From Schistosoma mansoni (Eukaryota; Platyhelminthes; Trematoda; Strigeidida; Schistosomatidae), in assembly GCF_000237925.1 (NCBI RefSeq), contig NC_031496.1, forward strand, positions 16,002,571 through 16,066,570: 64,000 bases of DNA, read 5' to 3'. Positions 13,326-24,281 of this stretch are shown one piece after another. Each line of letters opens with the position of its first letter. Position 1 is the stretch's first letter. The position numbers and the translations under genes were made by a program. The notes under the pieces are model-generated. The model was given only the letters and a program-made list of their open reading frames with translations. It searched no databases and was not told the origin of the DNA.

Positions 13326-13860
13326 GGCCGCCAAACCAAAACGTGGCATCAGTGCTTGAAGTCACTACTAGTCTGAGCCATGTTGGCAGATGCAGACTAC
13401 TTGGTCGGGGTCCGCGTGACTATCGTAACCAATGGTTGGAGACTCTAGGTGATATGGCTCAGAATCGATCATAATGGCGTAGGTGTATACACTCTTTATC
13501 TTCCCTTAAACCTTGGGATTAACATTGTTTCATAACTTTCTTCCTATCTGTACTATATCCTTATATACAACCTATCTTTTATATACTACCACCATTAAAT
13601 CAACTACTATGAATCCGGTGTTCATCTTGTTGTGCTAACGAGGTATGGCAACTTGGACCGATGCATATGTGTGCCTGGTCCTACGTTGTAGCTGACTGAC
13701 CATTATTAAGATTTTTCAATTTCTTTTTTTTCTTCTATTATCGTTAATATACCTAGGTTCTTGCCTGGAGTTATTGGTGATCCACTGCTACTAGACAAAG
13801 AAGCCCGTTAAGCGAAAGCTTCTATTCCGTCCACAACCATTTGAGCTGACCTTATTACAC
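13326..13860 (+). repeat. Interspersed tail repeat (probably a LINE/SINE 3' region)
   Basis: This begins near GTGGCCGCCAAACC and contains GACTACTTGGTCGGGGTCCG and ATATGGCTCAGAATCGATC. Diverged copies occur at 31630-31965 (+) and, reversed, at 49800-49995. A related stretch ends the RTE-like LINE near 59930-60010. It follows the LINE fragment directly but may be a separate insertion. Confidence 0.6.
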
Positions 13861-14245
13861 AACAGTCCTCTTGCCCCTAAACTTTATCTGCGAGAAGTGG
13901 CACATTGCACAGAACATTTTAAACTGTAGGAACCTGAGCCAGGGAGTAATTCTTCATCGACTGAGGTAGTCGGGATATATGTTCAGTCAATCTGTGCCTC
14001 TATGCACTAGCCAGACGAGAATAGGTTGGATGAATCTGGGGTGACCTTATTCATTCTATTGGTTTGTAAAGTCATTGATATCTAGTTTGACTCATGTACC
14101 CTGCAGAGTTTCATTTTGTGTTTTTGTTGAGTTATGATCACGTTCATATTTTTATCAATTACTGATTTGTTAGCATCTTAATTATATTTGCAATATCTGT
14201 AGAAATATTGTATCACTGAAAAAAAACACTCAAAAACTTGTCTTT

Positions 14246-14255
14246 TTATTTTTAG
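14246..14255 (+). promoter_or_regulatory. Candidate splice or spliced-leader acceptor upstream of WARS
   Basis: A pyrimidine-rich TTTTTATTTTTAG precedes 14256. The sequence from there to the ATG at 14319 is open in the WARS frame but has no earlier ATG. It could be the acceptor of a 5' UTR exon or a trans-splice site; schistosomes use both. Confidence 0.35.
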
Positions 14256-14318
14256 CATCCTACGATACTTACATCCACCGGCCTTATTGAGTGTGAAAAA
14301 TCATCCCAAACCATATAT

Positions 14319-14551
14319 ATGACTGATAGTTTGAATTGTAAACAAATCGCAGAAGTTTTGGAAGGTAACGGAGATGACATAGTCACTCCATGGGAAGTGT
14401 CAACGAATTCAAGCAGTGGTGTGGATTATGATAAGCTGATCGTTCGCTTTGGATGTTCAAAAATTGACGATGATTTGCTTCAAAGGCTTACAAACATTTG
14501 TCCCAAGCCTCTACATCACCTACTGAAGCGTCGGATATTTTTTTCCCATAG
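14319..14551 (+). CDS. WARS: WARS exon 1 (coding)
   Basis: It encodes [10 protein letters not shown] to [11 protein letters not shown] and ends in phase 2 (AG, completed to AGG by exon 2). The donor is GTAGAC. The remembered human counterpart is HHFLRRGIFFSHRD. Confidence 0.93.
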
Positions 14552-16673
14552 GTAGACTGAATAATTCTGAAAAGTTATGATTAAGGGATTTTGAACAAAT
14601 TATCTTACGCATCGAACAAAAAAAGCCGTTCTTTTTGTATACCGGAAGAGGTCCATCATCAGAGGCCTTACATCTTGGACATGTTGTTCCATTCATAATA
14701 AATAAGTAGTCGTGAATTTTACAATCTCATTTTTCTAGATGGTTTCAGGACGTTTTTGATATCCCTCTTGTAATCCAGTTAACTGATGATGAGAAGTTTC
14801 TGTGGAAGAACTTGTCTATCTCAGAAGTTAGTCATTTAACTCGTGAAAACGCAAAGGATATTATCGCCATGGGTTTTGATCCCAAAAAGACATTTATCTT
14901 CAGTAATTTTGAGTACATGGGGTAAGCTTTTATTCCTTTCAATTTTATGCAAGTAGATACAGTTTCCCACTGTTTAATTGTTGAGAATCCAATATACATA
15001 AACTTTCATGACTAAAATTGGGAAAAATCAGTTTTAATAAAACTGTAAAAACCATTTTATGCATGCATAATAGGGTTATCGAAAATGTTTACTGTCAAAT
15101 GAACTAGGTCTTATTAGAAAGATGGGTTTAAGTGTTATCTCATCTTATCTTACTAATGTAGGGATTATTTTTCAGCTTAGATTATCTGATACAATACCAC
15201 CGGTTGAAACACCTGGGTTTCTGCAATACAATGCATACCTGAACACAATGTAGCAGTGATCCACTATTTTGAGTAGCTGCTAGTGTGATTCTAGTCTGCA
15301 CCATCTAATTGTTTCATTGGTCACACTAACTCACATAGCTTTTCTTTTTTATTAAGTCCAAGTTCTAAAGCCGTTAGTTAGCTTTTTTAAACTTATAAAT
15401 ATATTTTTGCTATAGTCAAGAGCATTCAACGTCTCTACGTGCATAAATTTGGTGAACAAGTGGGTTTTCCAAAGATCCTTTTGATCCTAAAGGTGTTTGT
15501 CTCAAATACCATTTTATTGTTTCGTTGGGAATAGTTAGATCCCAAAAAGAATTCATACCAACGAACACAGTTTTGTAAACAATCTTCACTTTAACAGATT
15601 GTATCATTGATAATCAGTTATCGATCAGGCTTTTATTCACTACTGTAATGACTAATACTTGTTGATAACAAATCCAGCTATTACGTTTCTCAATATGTAA
15701 CAACTGTTTGCAAACTACAGATAAATGTTCAGTGATTTATGTCCCAATGTCTGATAAATATTTTGTAGTATGACCTTAATTGTCAACTTCAAACAGATTC
15801 TCGATCAAAAAATTCCGGTAGCACACAATGCTTATTTTTACTTAAATATTTAATATGTGCATTTGTCTCCAGCTAGTAATATAATATCTGTTATACAAGT
15901 GACCACAATTGAATTCTGTATGTATCATGAAGATGGTGTACATCAATGTCACGAGATTATAAAGCCTTAGATAAGGAAAAATGTTGTTAGATTTGATATA
16001 AGATCCAAACATTAGAAGCTCCAACATGTGGTTTTAGAACCCGGTTGCAGCCGACCAAGAAAAACATTTTATTGATCTGAATTGTTAATGTTAGTGGTAC
16101 GTCGGAATAAAAGTAAAGTCATAGGAGAAAGGTTGCTAGAAAACTACAGATGTCGGTTGTCTGGAATAAATATCTTACTACCATCACAGTATTAACATTT
16201 AGCATTTTACCAATTTTTCGGTAGATAATATGTGTATTACCACTTTTGTAACTACATTTAAGTTCAATTAATAACCACTATCGCTTTTAATTATCGTAAT
16301 CGCAGTAATCACCTTTGTTTTTACATTAACCGTAAATCAATCGTACTTATTCTTCATAACTATTTTCAACTTTTTGAATTTTTATTTAACGCACCACTTA
16401 ACTGGCATTGACCGTAGCATTTTAGTCAAACAAGGACAACAAAAATTTTGGTGTAGAACCATGATAAAAATTTCATTAGTAGAAAATGTTTCATTCTGTT
16501 CGTTTTTTTCCAAATGTACAATTGTTGTTATTTCCTGAAGCGTGCGAACCTCTTGTCAAATAGCAGTTTTTATGATGATTCAAAATTGAACCGGGATTCG
16601 AATAGCCAGGTCCGATATTTTTATTTAAAAAGTAACGCAGGATATTTTCAAATGATTACAAGACAATTTATAC

Positions 16674-16719
<46 letters not shown>

Positions 16720-18798
16720 TTAACTAAGTTTGACATTTTATCCACATTTGTAGAACATGCCCAGATTTTTATCGTACCGTCTGCCAAATACAACGCTTGG
16801 TTACATATAATCAGGCTCGTGCGATTTTCGGTTTCAGTGACAGTGATTGTATTGGAAAAATATCTTTCCCGGCTATTCAGGCAGCCCCTTCGTTCGCTCA
16901 ATCGTTTCCAACTGTTTTTGAAAATCTTAAAAAACCAGAGGATGTCGGTTGTTTAATTCCGTGTGCTATTGACCAAGATCCATACTTTAGAATGACTCGA
17001 GACGTCGCTCCGCGCCTTGGACTACTTAAACCTTCTCTTATATACTCAGTATTCTTCCCCGCTTTACAAGGAAATCAAACAAAAATGAGTGCAAGCAATC
17101 CAAACACATCAGTTTTTCTGACAGACACACCGAAGCAAATTAGAAATAAAGTAAGTATTGAAATCTACTTTAATCGTTGTACCCTAGAGCGATAACCTGT
17201 TTTAAGCACATTTATATTCAATTATTCGAATCTCATCAGATGCCCACAGCACATGTTGTTTATATCACTATGAATAATTATGTACATAGTTTTTAAGTAT
17301 CATCAACATGTCCATTTTGTTTTAGATCAATAAATATGCTTACTCTGGTGGTGGTGACACAATTGCTGAACATAGGGAACGTGGTGGAAACTGTGATATT
17401 GATGTATCATACCAGTATTTGAAGTTTTTCTTGGAAGACGATCAAAAATTAGAACAGATACGTCAGGTTTGTGCCAGCAAATTAATTCTTTTGAAAGTAC
17501 TTGTTGCACGACGTTAGACTTAGTAAAATAAAGTTAAGACTGTCTTAAAATGCCCATTTTGTAAATGTGTTCATTTCTTTTTTGCATTCTATACTTGGTA
17601 AAGTAAATATAAAATTTTTCCTAGTAGTTAGTATATGCTTCTTACTACTTTAACGTTATACGACTCCAATCCATCTACTAAAATTTAACCTGTCATTATG
17701 TTATCACTCACATAAAGGATCTGATTTATAGCTAAGTATGTGAACTTGTACATATTTTTGATCAGTCTTATTTAGACAGAATTGTGTTATCTCTAACTCT
17801 AACTATGCATATGCACTTTTTAAGAAAGTATTATTCGTTCTGATACATTAACATGGATAATTTATATCTACAGTCACCAACATTGCAATGCACCTTATCA
17901 TCTTCCCATACGACGTAAACACTACTGCTTTTCGGCGAGTGAGCAAGGTCTGTTATCAAAGATTTGGTTATGATCTTATAACTAATTCCTATTCAGTTTG
18001 GATACTTAACCTATGAAACAATAACATCGTGTCGTCAAACTGACTATTTCTTAATTCGAATTATTCAGTAAAATAGACGACTATATTTGAGCATTTGAAA
18101 AATTGCCACTTAACTCTCGCAAAAATGTTCAACATTATCATTGTCATTCTTAGGGTTGCTAATATTTTTAGTATATGTGGAGTATACCTACTTTTTAAGT
18201 AATAAATATTAGCAGAACTAATCAGAATATTGTCCAGTCATAATGCAATGATGTGGGGAATCTATGGCTCAAAGGGATGGTTTACGTAGTTATTTGAGCT
18301 GAATTATTTATTTTAAAATTATCACAGTCATTCATCGGCTTTGAAGATGTTATGTTTTCTGAGCTGGATGGTTTAATCGTGAAACTTTCATCATCTTTTA
18401 CAACATCCTCAAAATTTTAATCCTGAGCTATAAATATTCTCCCCTATCTCATTCATCATTACTAACATCAAGTAAACGTCAACTTTTTATAGATTGGTTC
18501 GCTTTAGTGATATTGTTGTTGGTTTATTAGTTACCTGAGAAAATGTTTCTTTCGGTCAGTTTATTATCAGTTTCATTTCTACAGAAGGTTAATGTTTTTT
18601 TCTTTAGTCATAAAATTTGTGTTTCTATATTTTCAGGATTATTCCAGTGGCAAACTGTTGACAGGTGAAATCAAAAAGGAGCTTATCACACTGTTGACTG
18701 AGTTTGTTACAGAGCACCAGAGAAAACGAGCTGCGATTACTGATGAAGTTCTCAAGCAATTTATGACTCCTCACCCACTGCGTCTTCCATTTATTTAA
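14319..18798 (+). CDS. WARS: Tryptophanyl-tRNA synthetase, cytosolic (six exons)
   Basis: This class Ic aminoacyl-tRNA synthetase charges tRNA-Trp with tryptophan in the cytosol. The exons are 14319-14551, 14586-14705, 14739-14921, 16754-17150, 17326-17466 and 18637-18798. All phases agree and give 411 residues plus a stop. Exon 1 carries [17 protein letters not shown], the eukaryotic N-terminal signature. Exon 2 has the HIGH-type motif HLGH in [17 protein letters not shown]. Exon 4 has the KMSKS-type motif KMSAS, and [18 protein letters not shown] is nearly identical to animal WARS as remembered. The start is the first in-frame ATG. No WHEP domain precedes the core, so the predicted protein resembles the short animal form unless an upstream exon was missed. 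Introns 1 and 2 are 34 and 33 nt. The gene is intact and isolated between a repeat-rich left flank and an AT-rich right flank. Confidence 0.96.
14586..14705 (+). CDS. WARS: WARS exon 2
   Basis: It encodes [20 protein letters not shown] and the ATP-binding HLGH motif. A 34-nt intron precedes it, and the donor is GTAGTC after AATAA. Confidence 0.93.
14739..14921 (+). CDS. WARS: WARS exon 3
   Basis: It encodes [20 protein letters not shown] through [12 protein letters not shown] 33-nt intron precedes it, and the donor is GTAAGC. Confidence 0.95.
16677..16717. repeat. (TA)n microsatellite
   Basis: About 20 TA units lie in WARS intron 3, some 36 bp before the exon 4 acceptor. Confidence 0.95.
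16754..17150 (+). CDS. WARS: WARS exon 4
   Basis: This is the largest exon. It encodes [20 protein letters not shown], the tryptophan-pocket region and KMSAS, ending TPKQIRNK before GTAAGT. Confidence 0.97.
17326..17466 (+). CDS. WARS: WARS exon 5
   Basis: There are 47 codons in phase 0: [20 protein letters not shown] through [16 protein letters not shown], matching animal WARS. The donor is GTTTGT. Confidence 0.95.
18637..18798 (+). CDS. WARS: WARS exon 6 (terminal)
   Basis: It encodes [20 protein letters not shown] through [17 protein letters not shown] and a TAA stop. Confidence 0.95.
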   Translation, partial: DYSSGKLLTGEIKKELITLLTEFVTEHQRKRAAITDEVLKQFMTPHPLRLPFI

Positions 18799-21443
18799 AT
18801 GTATTAATTGTGAATAACTACATATCGATCTAGGCAATCTTTGTGAATACATTTATGGAGAATATTTTTTATGTTGTATGCATGTTTTAATGATACTTAA
18901 CTATCGGAAATTTTACCGGGTTATCTATAATGAATACAAAACTGTGTTCGCGCGTAAATTTTAAGTCTTTTCTAACCTATCGTTGGTACGTTACGTTTCG
19001 TTATCTTAATTATTAGGAATAATCTGTGTAACATCTGTCGTTGCTATTGCATCTTTGAACTGATTAGTTTGCATGAGTCTGTAATGGATTACCATCCCAT
19101 TGGCTTACGAAACTTTTCAGTGATAGAATTAACTGATCCTCAAATAAGTAAAATCTCAGACAAATTTTCTATATGACGTAGTTAAACTTGGTGAACAAAT
19201 TAGACGATAGCGTAAAACAAATTTTATTAAGTCTATCCAGTTCTAATACTGAACTAAGCAGAGTGTTAATGAATTTGAGCTGTTATTATATCCTCTTAGT
19301 AACTTTTCACATACGTCCAATCATCTCAGCATTCGTACATGTTGTTTAATTAAAGCTCCTATTCTGAATACCATCTTTGGTATTTTTACACTTAAGTACA
19401 ATACAAACGCTTTTTATTTGAATAATATAATAATCCCGTCACATTTTCATTTCATAGTGGATTCAATATTAGGAAAACTCAAATCCCACTAATAATTAAA
19501 CGATGAAGCAAGAGTGTTTAATATTTTATTTAAGACATTATACTTTAAAAGATAACATAGTAGAAATGTGATCGATTTTCGACTACTAAAACGACGAATC
19601 AGTAGCTGCAGTCTGGATGAAATCTGGTTGTGACTCGAAACTTAATGAAAATTGATGATTTGAGGTTAGTTGGTACTGTGGTGTGTGCTAATGATGTCGA
19701 TAGATATAAGTAGCATGTATCATCAATCAAAAGTGAAATGTCTAGCGGCAGAAGGTTAAAAAGATCGAAGGAAAGAGGACGAAAACAGAGAATGATTGGT
19801 GTGGAAACGAAAGAACAATGAAGTCTGAGACTTTTAATTGAAATTTTGCAGAAGAAACACTCAAGTTTGAGATAATTGATTGACAGTTTGCAAATGAAGT
19901 ATTAACTATATGGTTCTCAGATTTTACTAAGATGTTCTGTAATTTGTGTGTTCAAATACATTCCATTGTCTCCACTTGTGTTCTCGTTCACTACAGTGCT
20001 ACCTACATTTAGTCTATATTTTGCCTATTTCAAAGTGTTCCTTAAGTAATTTCCTTAACTCAAAAGACTGTAGACGTTTCTCCTGTTGAATTTCTGCCCA
20101 CACATCCCCTATTAAAATGCGATAACTTTAATCTCAGTCCCCACTGGTAAATGAGACCATAAGTGTCATCTCATAAAGTACTCGATGAAATACACTATAC
20201 AATTCATTATAATGTTGTCTAGTTCTAAGAGATATTGCACATTCTTTAAAACGGGATTGCTCTAATAATGATAGACCCGAGATTCCAGCGGAAGGACAGT
20301 TTTTTGGATTGACAATGCTAAAAAGGAATTAATGTCAAGCTCTTAATCCAAGCGACCTTATAGTCACGTTAATATTGTTCGAATGTGTGGATGATAGTAG
20401 TGATTATGGTAACTTCGTCTCAATCTGATGTTATCGATTCGTCCAGATTATAATAGTATCATTTAAATTACTTCTTATATCTTAATAAACTTGATACGCA
20501 ACATCTTTAGGGAACAAAATTATTTAAAAAGTCAAAAAAAGATAATTTGCTGGTTTTACGAAGAGTTTATGTATCGCTGTCTTTTAGTGGATAAACATGT
20601 ATTAAAAATGCAACGAACCTCAACTGCTACGTAATCTACAGATTGTTAATAAAAACTATTGGGTAACTAGAGTTAAAACTAAAAGTTACGTTAAGAGGTA
20701 TTTGTGTCATGATGAATTGACGAGACCTGTAATATAACATGTAAATTATGATATCGCGACGACAAACAATAAAGTAGGCTATAATGGTTCAGAGGGATAA
20801 TGTATTTGAGCATATGTAGTATGAGATGAATACGAGGCCACTAATCAAAATTTCTGTCGGAAAAGAAACGTATGTGTGCTGTGCTCGTATACACCCACGA
20901 TGTGTAGATGGGTGCCCTCAGCTAATGTCCGTGACAATGTCATCATGATATTTGCATCTCTAGCTAAAATTTACAAACAACATTTGTTGCTTGGGTTATC
21001 CCAACCGGCACATTTGTTTAGAGGCTCACTTTTATTAGCGTAATTGCATCATGCTTTTTGTTTATTTACAATATTTAAAGTAGAACAAGTTAGATTTATA
21101 CAATGTTACAAGTGATTCACGTGTCTTCTGTAAAGTATGTTCATTCACCAACCGTATAACTTCATAAAAAAATTCACAGAGAATCTCCTTCATATGTTAT
21201 AATTTATCAACGTCTATTTGGATATTTTTCTTCAAGCTATCTGTAGATATGACATGTTTATAACTGATACAAAATCAAAAAAAAATGTCAAATTGTTTGT
21301 GACTCTCGACTAGGTATGGAAATTACGGCAGATTTGTTCGTATATTCACTTCAGACTTCAATAAAAAACAAATTTGACTAGATAATAAAATATTTTTTGT
21401 TTTTATATGAACTTTCTCCAGATTAAAATATTACCTGGGTAAA
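18799..21443. other. Intergenic or unseen gene end; no gene recognised
   Basis: AT-rich sequence without a supportable exon on either strand. Around 19730-19870 there is a purine-rich stretch (GAATGATTGGTGTGGAAACG) that feels like an interspersed repeat. The missing 3' exons of the FERM gene, if any, could lie here. Confidence 0.5.
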
Positions 21444-22003
21444 TTTTGTTATGATTTGACCTAGCCTGTAGCCAATTGTTATGACTTGATCAAGGTCGTC
21501 GCTGATTCGTTATGACCTTACGAATTTAACAAGGACGTAATTCGCGTAAATTATCCACCAATAGAATACAACTTCTACGACCTTCACACTGTGACAATGA
21601 CGTCCGATTAGTATGGGTAACCTAGCGCCCTTATTGGTCCTTATCCGCCCAACCCGTCCACTTGAGTCCAAAACACCAATATCAGCCTCGGCAATACGAA
21701 TCGTTTATTTCAAGCATACTTTGTTTATATATCAGACAGACAGGCCACATCATACCATAAAATAGAAAATAATATTTGTACAAAATCAAGCCAAACGCGA
21801 CTGGAAGCGTGGGAGACAGTACTCAATAAACCGAGTATAATTTAGGAACAATAAATCATATAATAATAATCAATAGGTCAAAATGAAGCTAGTAATAAGA
21901 TGAATATAGATATAGATAATCCAGTTACTGAATAGTTATACCATAGGAATATAAATAGAATAATAGTGTAATAAGAGGTCCCGTAAGTTATCAGTACTTA
22001 CTT
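21444..22003. repeat. LTR-like interspersed repeat (probable solo LTR fossil)
   Basis: It begins TGTTATGA, includes CTCGGCAATACGAATCGTTT and ends in an AT-rich TAATAAGAGGTCCCG stretch. A short diverged reverse copy is at 54570-54800. It is remembered as common in schistosome DNA next to LTR elements. No coding parts are attached. Confidence 0.4.
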
Positions 22004-24112
22004 TTTCCTAGTATATAACAAATTTGATGAAATCTGATAAGAAAAAGACAAAATATAAGAAACTTTACACAAAAGCGTGCTAGATTATAACCTTCTTCAT
22101 TTGAGCAGTAATCTCATATGCATGAAGTTTTCCTCTTTTTTGATCAAATATTTAATTGCGTTGTAGTAACATAAAATTACAAATGATCAGTGTTGCCAAC
22201 TAATGTACAACTTGACTAGTTATTCACTAAATCTTTATTAACTGTAGGAAAGTACTGTTAATTCGGCGGTTTTCTAGAATATCCAAACTCTAAAAACAAA
22301 CGAAATAAACCAGTTCTATGTTTAAAATATGAAGTTATTTACAATTATCATTAATTTAGCAATATTTTAAACACTTTATTGTCCACATGTTGAAAGTGAA
22401 AAACTTATCGGTTTGACGTTTACGTAGCTTTTTCTGTTGTTCTTTTTAAAAATCTGAATGATACAAAATATTAGATTTTAAAATTTCATTTCTACAATTT
22501 GCTAATTTTGATTGTCTATGATAATACTAGGTCTTAAGAAATATTTTGTCAATATTCAGTTCACAATACACTAGAAATTCCATAATGAGAGCTTAATTCA
22601 CGAGTTATTATATTCATCACCGATAAATGTATTTCATCTTGTAATGGGACTTAGTAGATAGTTCATATCACTTTTAAATAGTAAGATACACAGTGAATAC
22701 AAATCTGATACTGGATTCGATAATATTTTTATTCAACGTTAATTTTGCTTCTTTGAGACTTTATACCACAGCTTTGAAAGGCTTGGATTAAGTGTCAGTT
22801 ACTGTATGCGTTATTAACCAGTACTATTATATTCAAAAATCCACAATAAAGAATGAGTATGCTGGACATCACTCATCATTCGTTATATACGCTGACCATT
22901 TGTCATTCAAAGATATCTTGGAAGATTTACCACCCCTATTTGAAAGTTACTTTACAGGTTACAAATGGTAGATTTCACAAATACCACAGTATGACAGCTA
23001 TGAGAAGTTGGGAAAAGAAAGGGATCTGAAATCCTATCAAATTTTATTTTTGGTGATTATTTCACAGTTACATAACCTGTTGAGGAACACTGTAGAATTG
23101 GTTATTTAATTTTTCCTGGGAAGATATTTTTTGAGAGCGAATGATTTCGGTTGGTGGTTAATATATTCTAACTGACAAAGAATTATTTCAAACTCTACAA
23201 ATTATAAATAGAACAGGATAAAAATCACTACACAATACGACTGTTTTGAAATTTTTAGATAATATTACAGAAGAAGAATTGTAATACAGTAAAGCGCTAT
23301 TATTTATAATGTTTGACGCTATAAATCAATCAGCTTCAATAAAAACATTTCGTAAAAATATATGTGACACTACCTTTGAATTCATATTGTATCGTTTGGT
23401 CTTGCTGTTAAATTTCAATAAAACATTGATACTTTTAAAACTGATCTGGTAAGTTTAATAGCTCACATTCTCTACCACTAAAATTCAGTTTCTTGATCAG
23501 GAAAAACCCATTTATTTGTTTAGATGTATTTTCTTGACTAATGTAAGTGGTGAGCAAATGAGTAAGTCGCTGATTTAAGTAGTTGCAATATACTTAAATG
23601 ACAGGGTTAGGTATTTAAGATTGAATATGAGGAATCCACTATAAACCAACATTCACAATACAAGCATTTTATTGCAAATAGTAATTGAGATGAAGTGTTG
23701 AGTTTCGCATTAATCAATGAAAAACTTGCGCGTCTTACACAAATTTCGTTTCTTCTAATCTTAAAAATTAAGAAGAAAATCATCTACGACCTTAATTTTC
23801 ATGCAGTCACTCACATTCAACTTCGTGAATGATAATATCAGTTAAGATAATTGTAAAACACGGCTATATATTCTGGTAAACGACCAATAGACGGCTATCA
23901 CACTTGATTTTTATGATTGTTAAAATACGTATATCTATAGCTTTAAAGAAATTAACGACCATATCACTAAGCTACACTGCAAAATAATCTAATAGATAGA
24001 TTTCGATCAGTGGTGAGGAATTTTCTTAAGGCAATTATTAGATATTTTTAATGACCTTGGGAATATGAATTGGCAAATTCAATGAAAATCTTGTACCAAC
24101 TAATATATTTAC
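22004..24112. other. AT-rich stretch without recognisable features
   Basis: No exon, RNA gene or repeat unit could be supported. This may be intron or 3' flank of the FERM gene. Confidence 0.5.
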
Positions 24113-24281
24113 CAATTTTCTCTAACAAATCAATCGAGTGAGTTGCAGACATTTCGGCTATTGACTGGTAGAAATGCATATTAGTGATTAAAGCAAATAA
24201 ATGTCTTGCTGATAAAGTTCTTTTCATTTTGCAATCACGCCTCCGGGCCTTAGAGCGTAAATGAATAGTTACAGTATGATG
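24113..24281 (-). CDS. FERM gene exon 6 (F3 C-terminal helix)
   Basis: There are 56 codons plus 1 nt. It encodes HHTVTIHLRSKARRRDCKMK, then the F3 helix TLSARHLFALITNMHFYQ, then MSATHSIDLLEKI. The acceptor is TCTACAG and the donor GTAAAT. The following exon was not identified. Confidence 0.75.

Noticed and set aside
16677-16901. ORFs running through the (TA)n tract
   Set aside because: They are made of IYIY repeats from the microsatellite; the real coding here is WARS exon 4 on the + strand.
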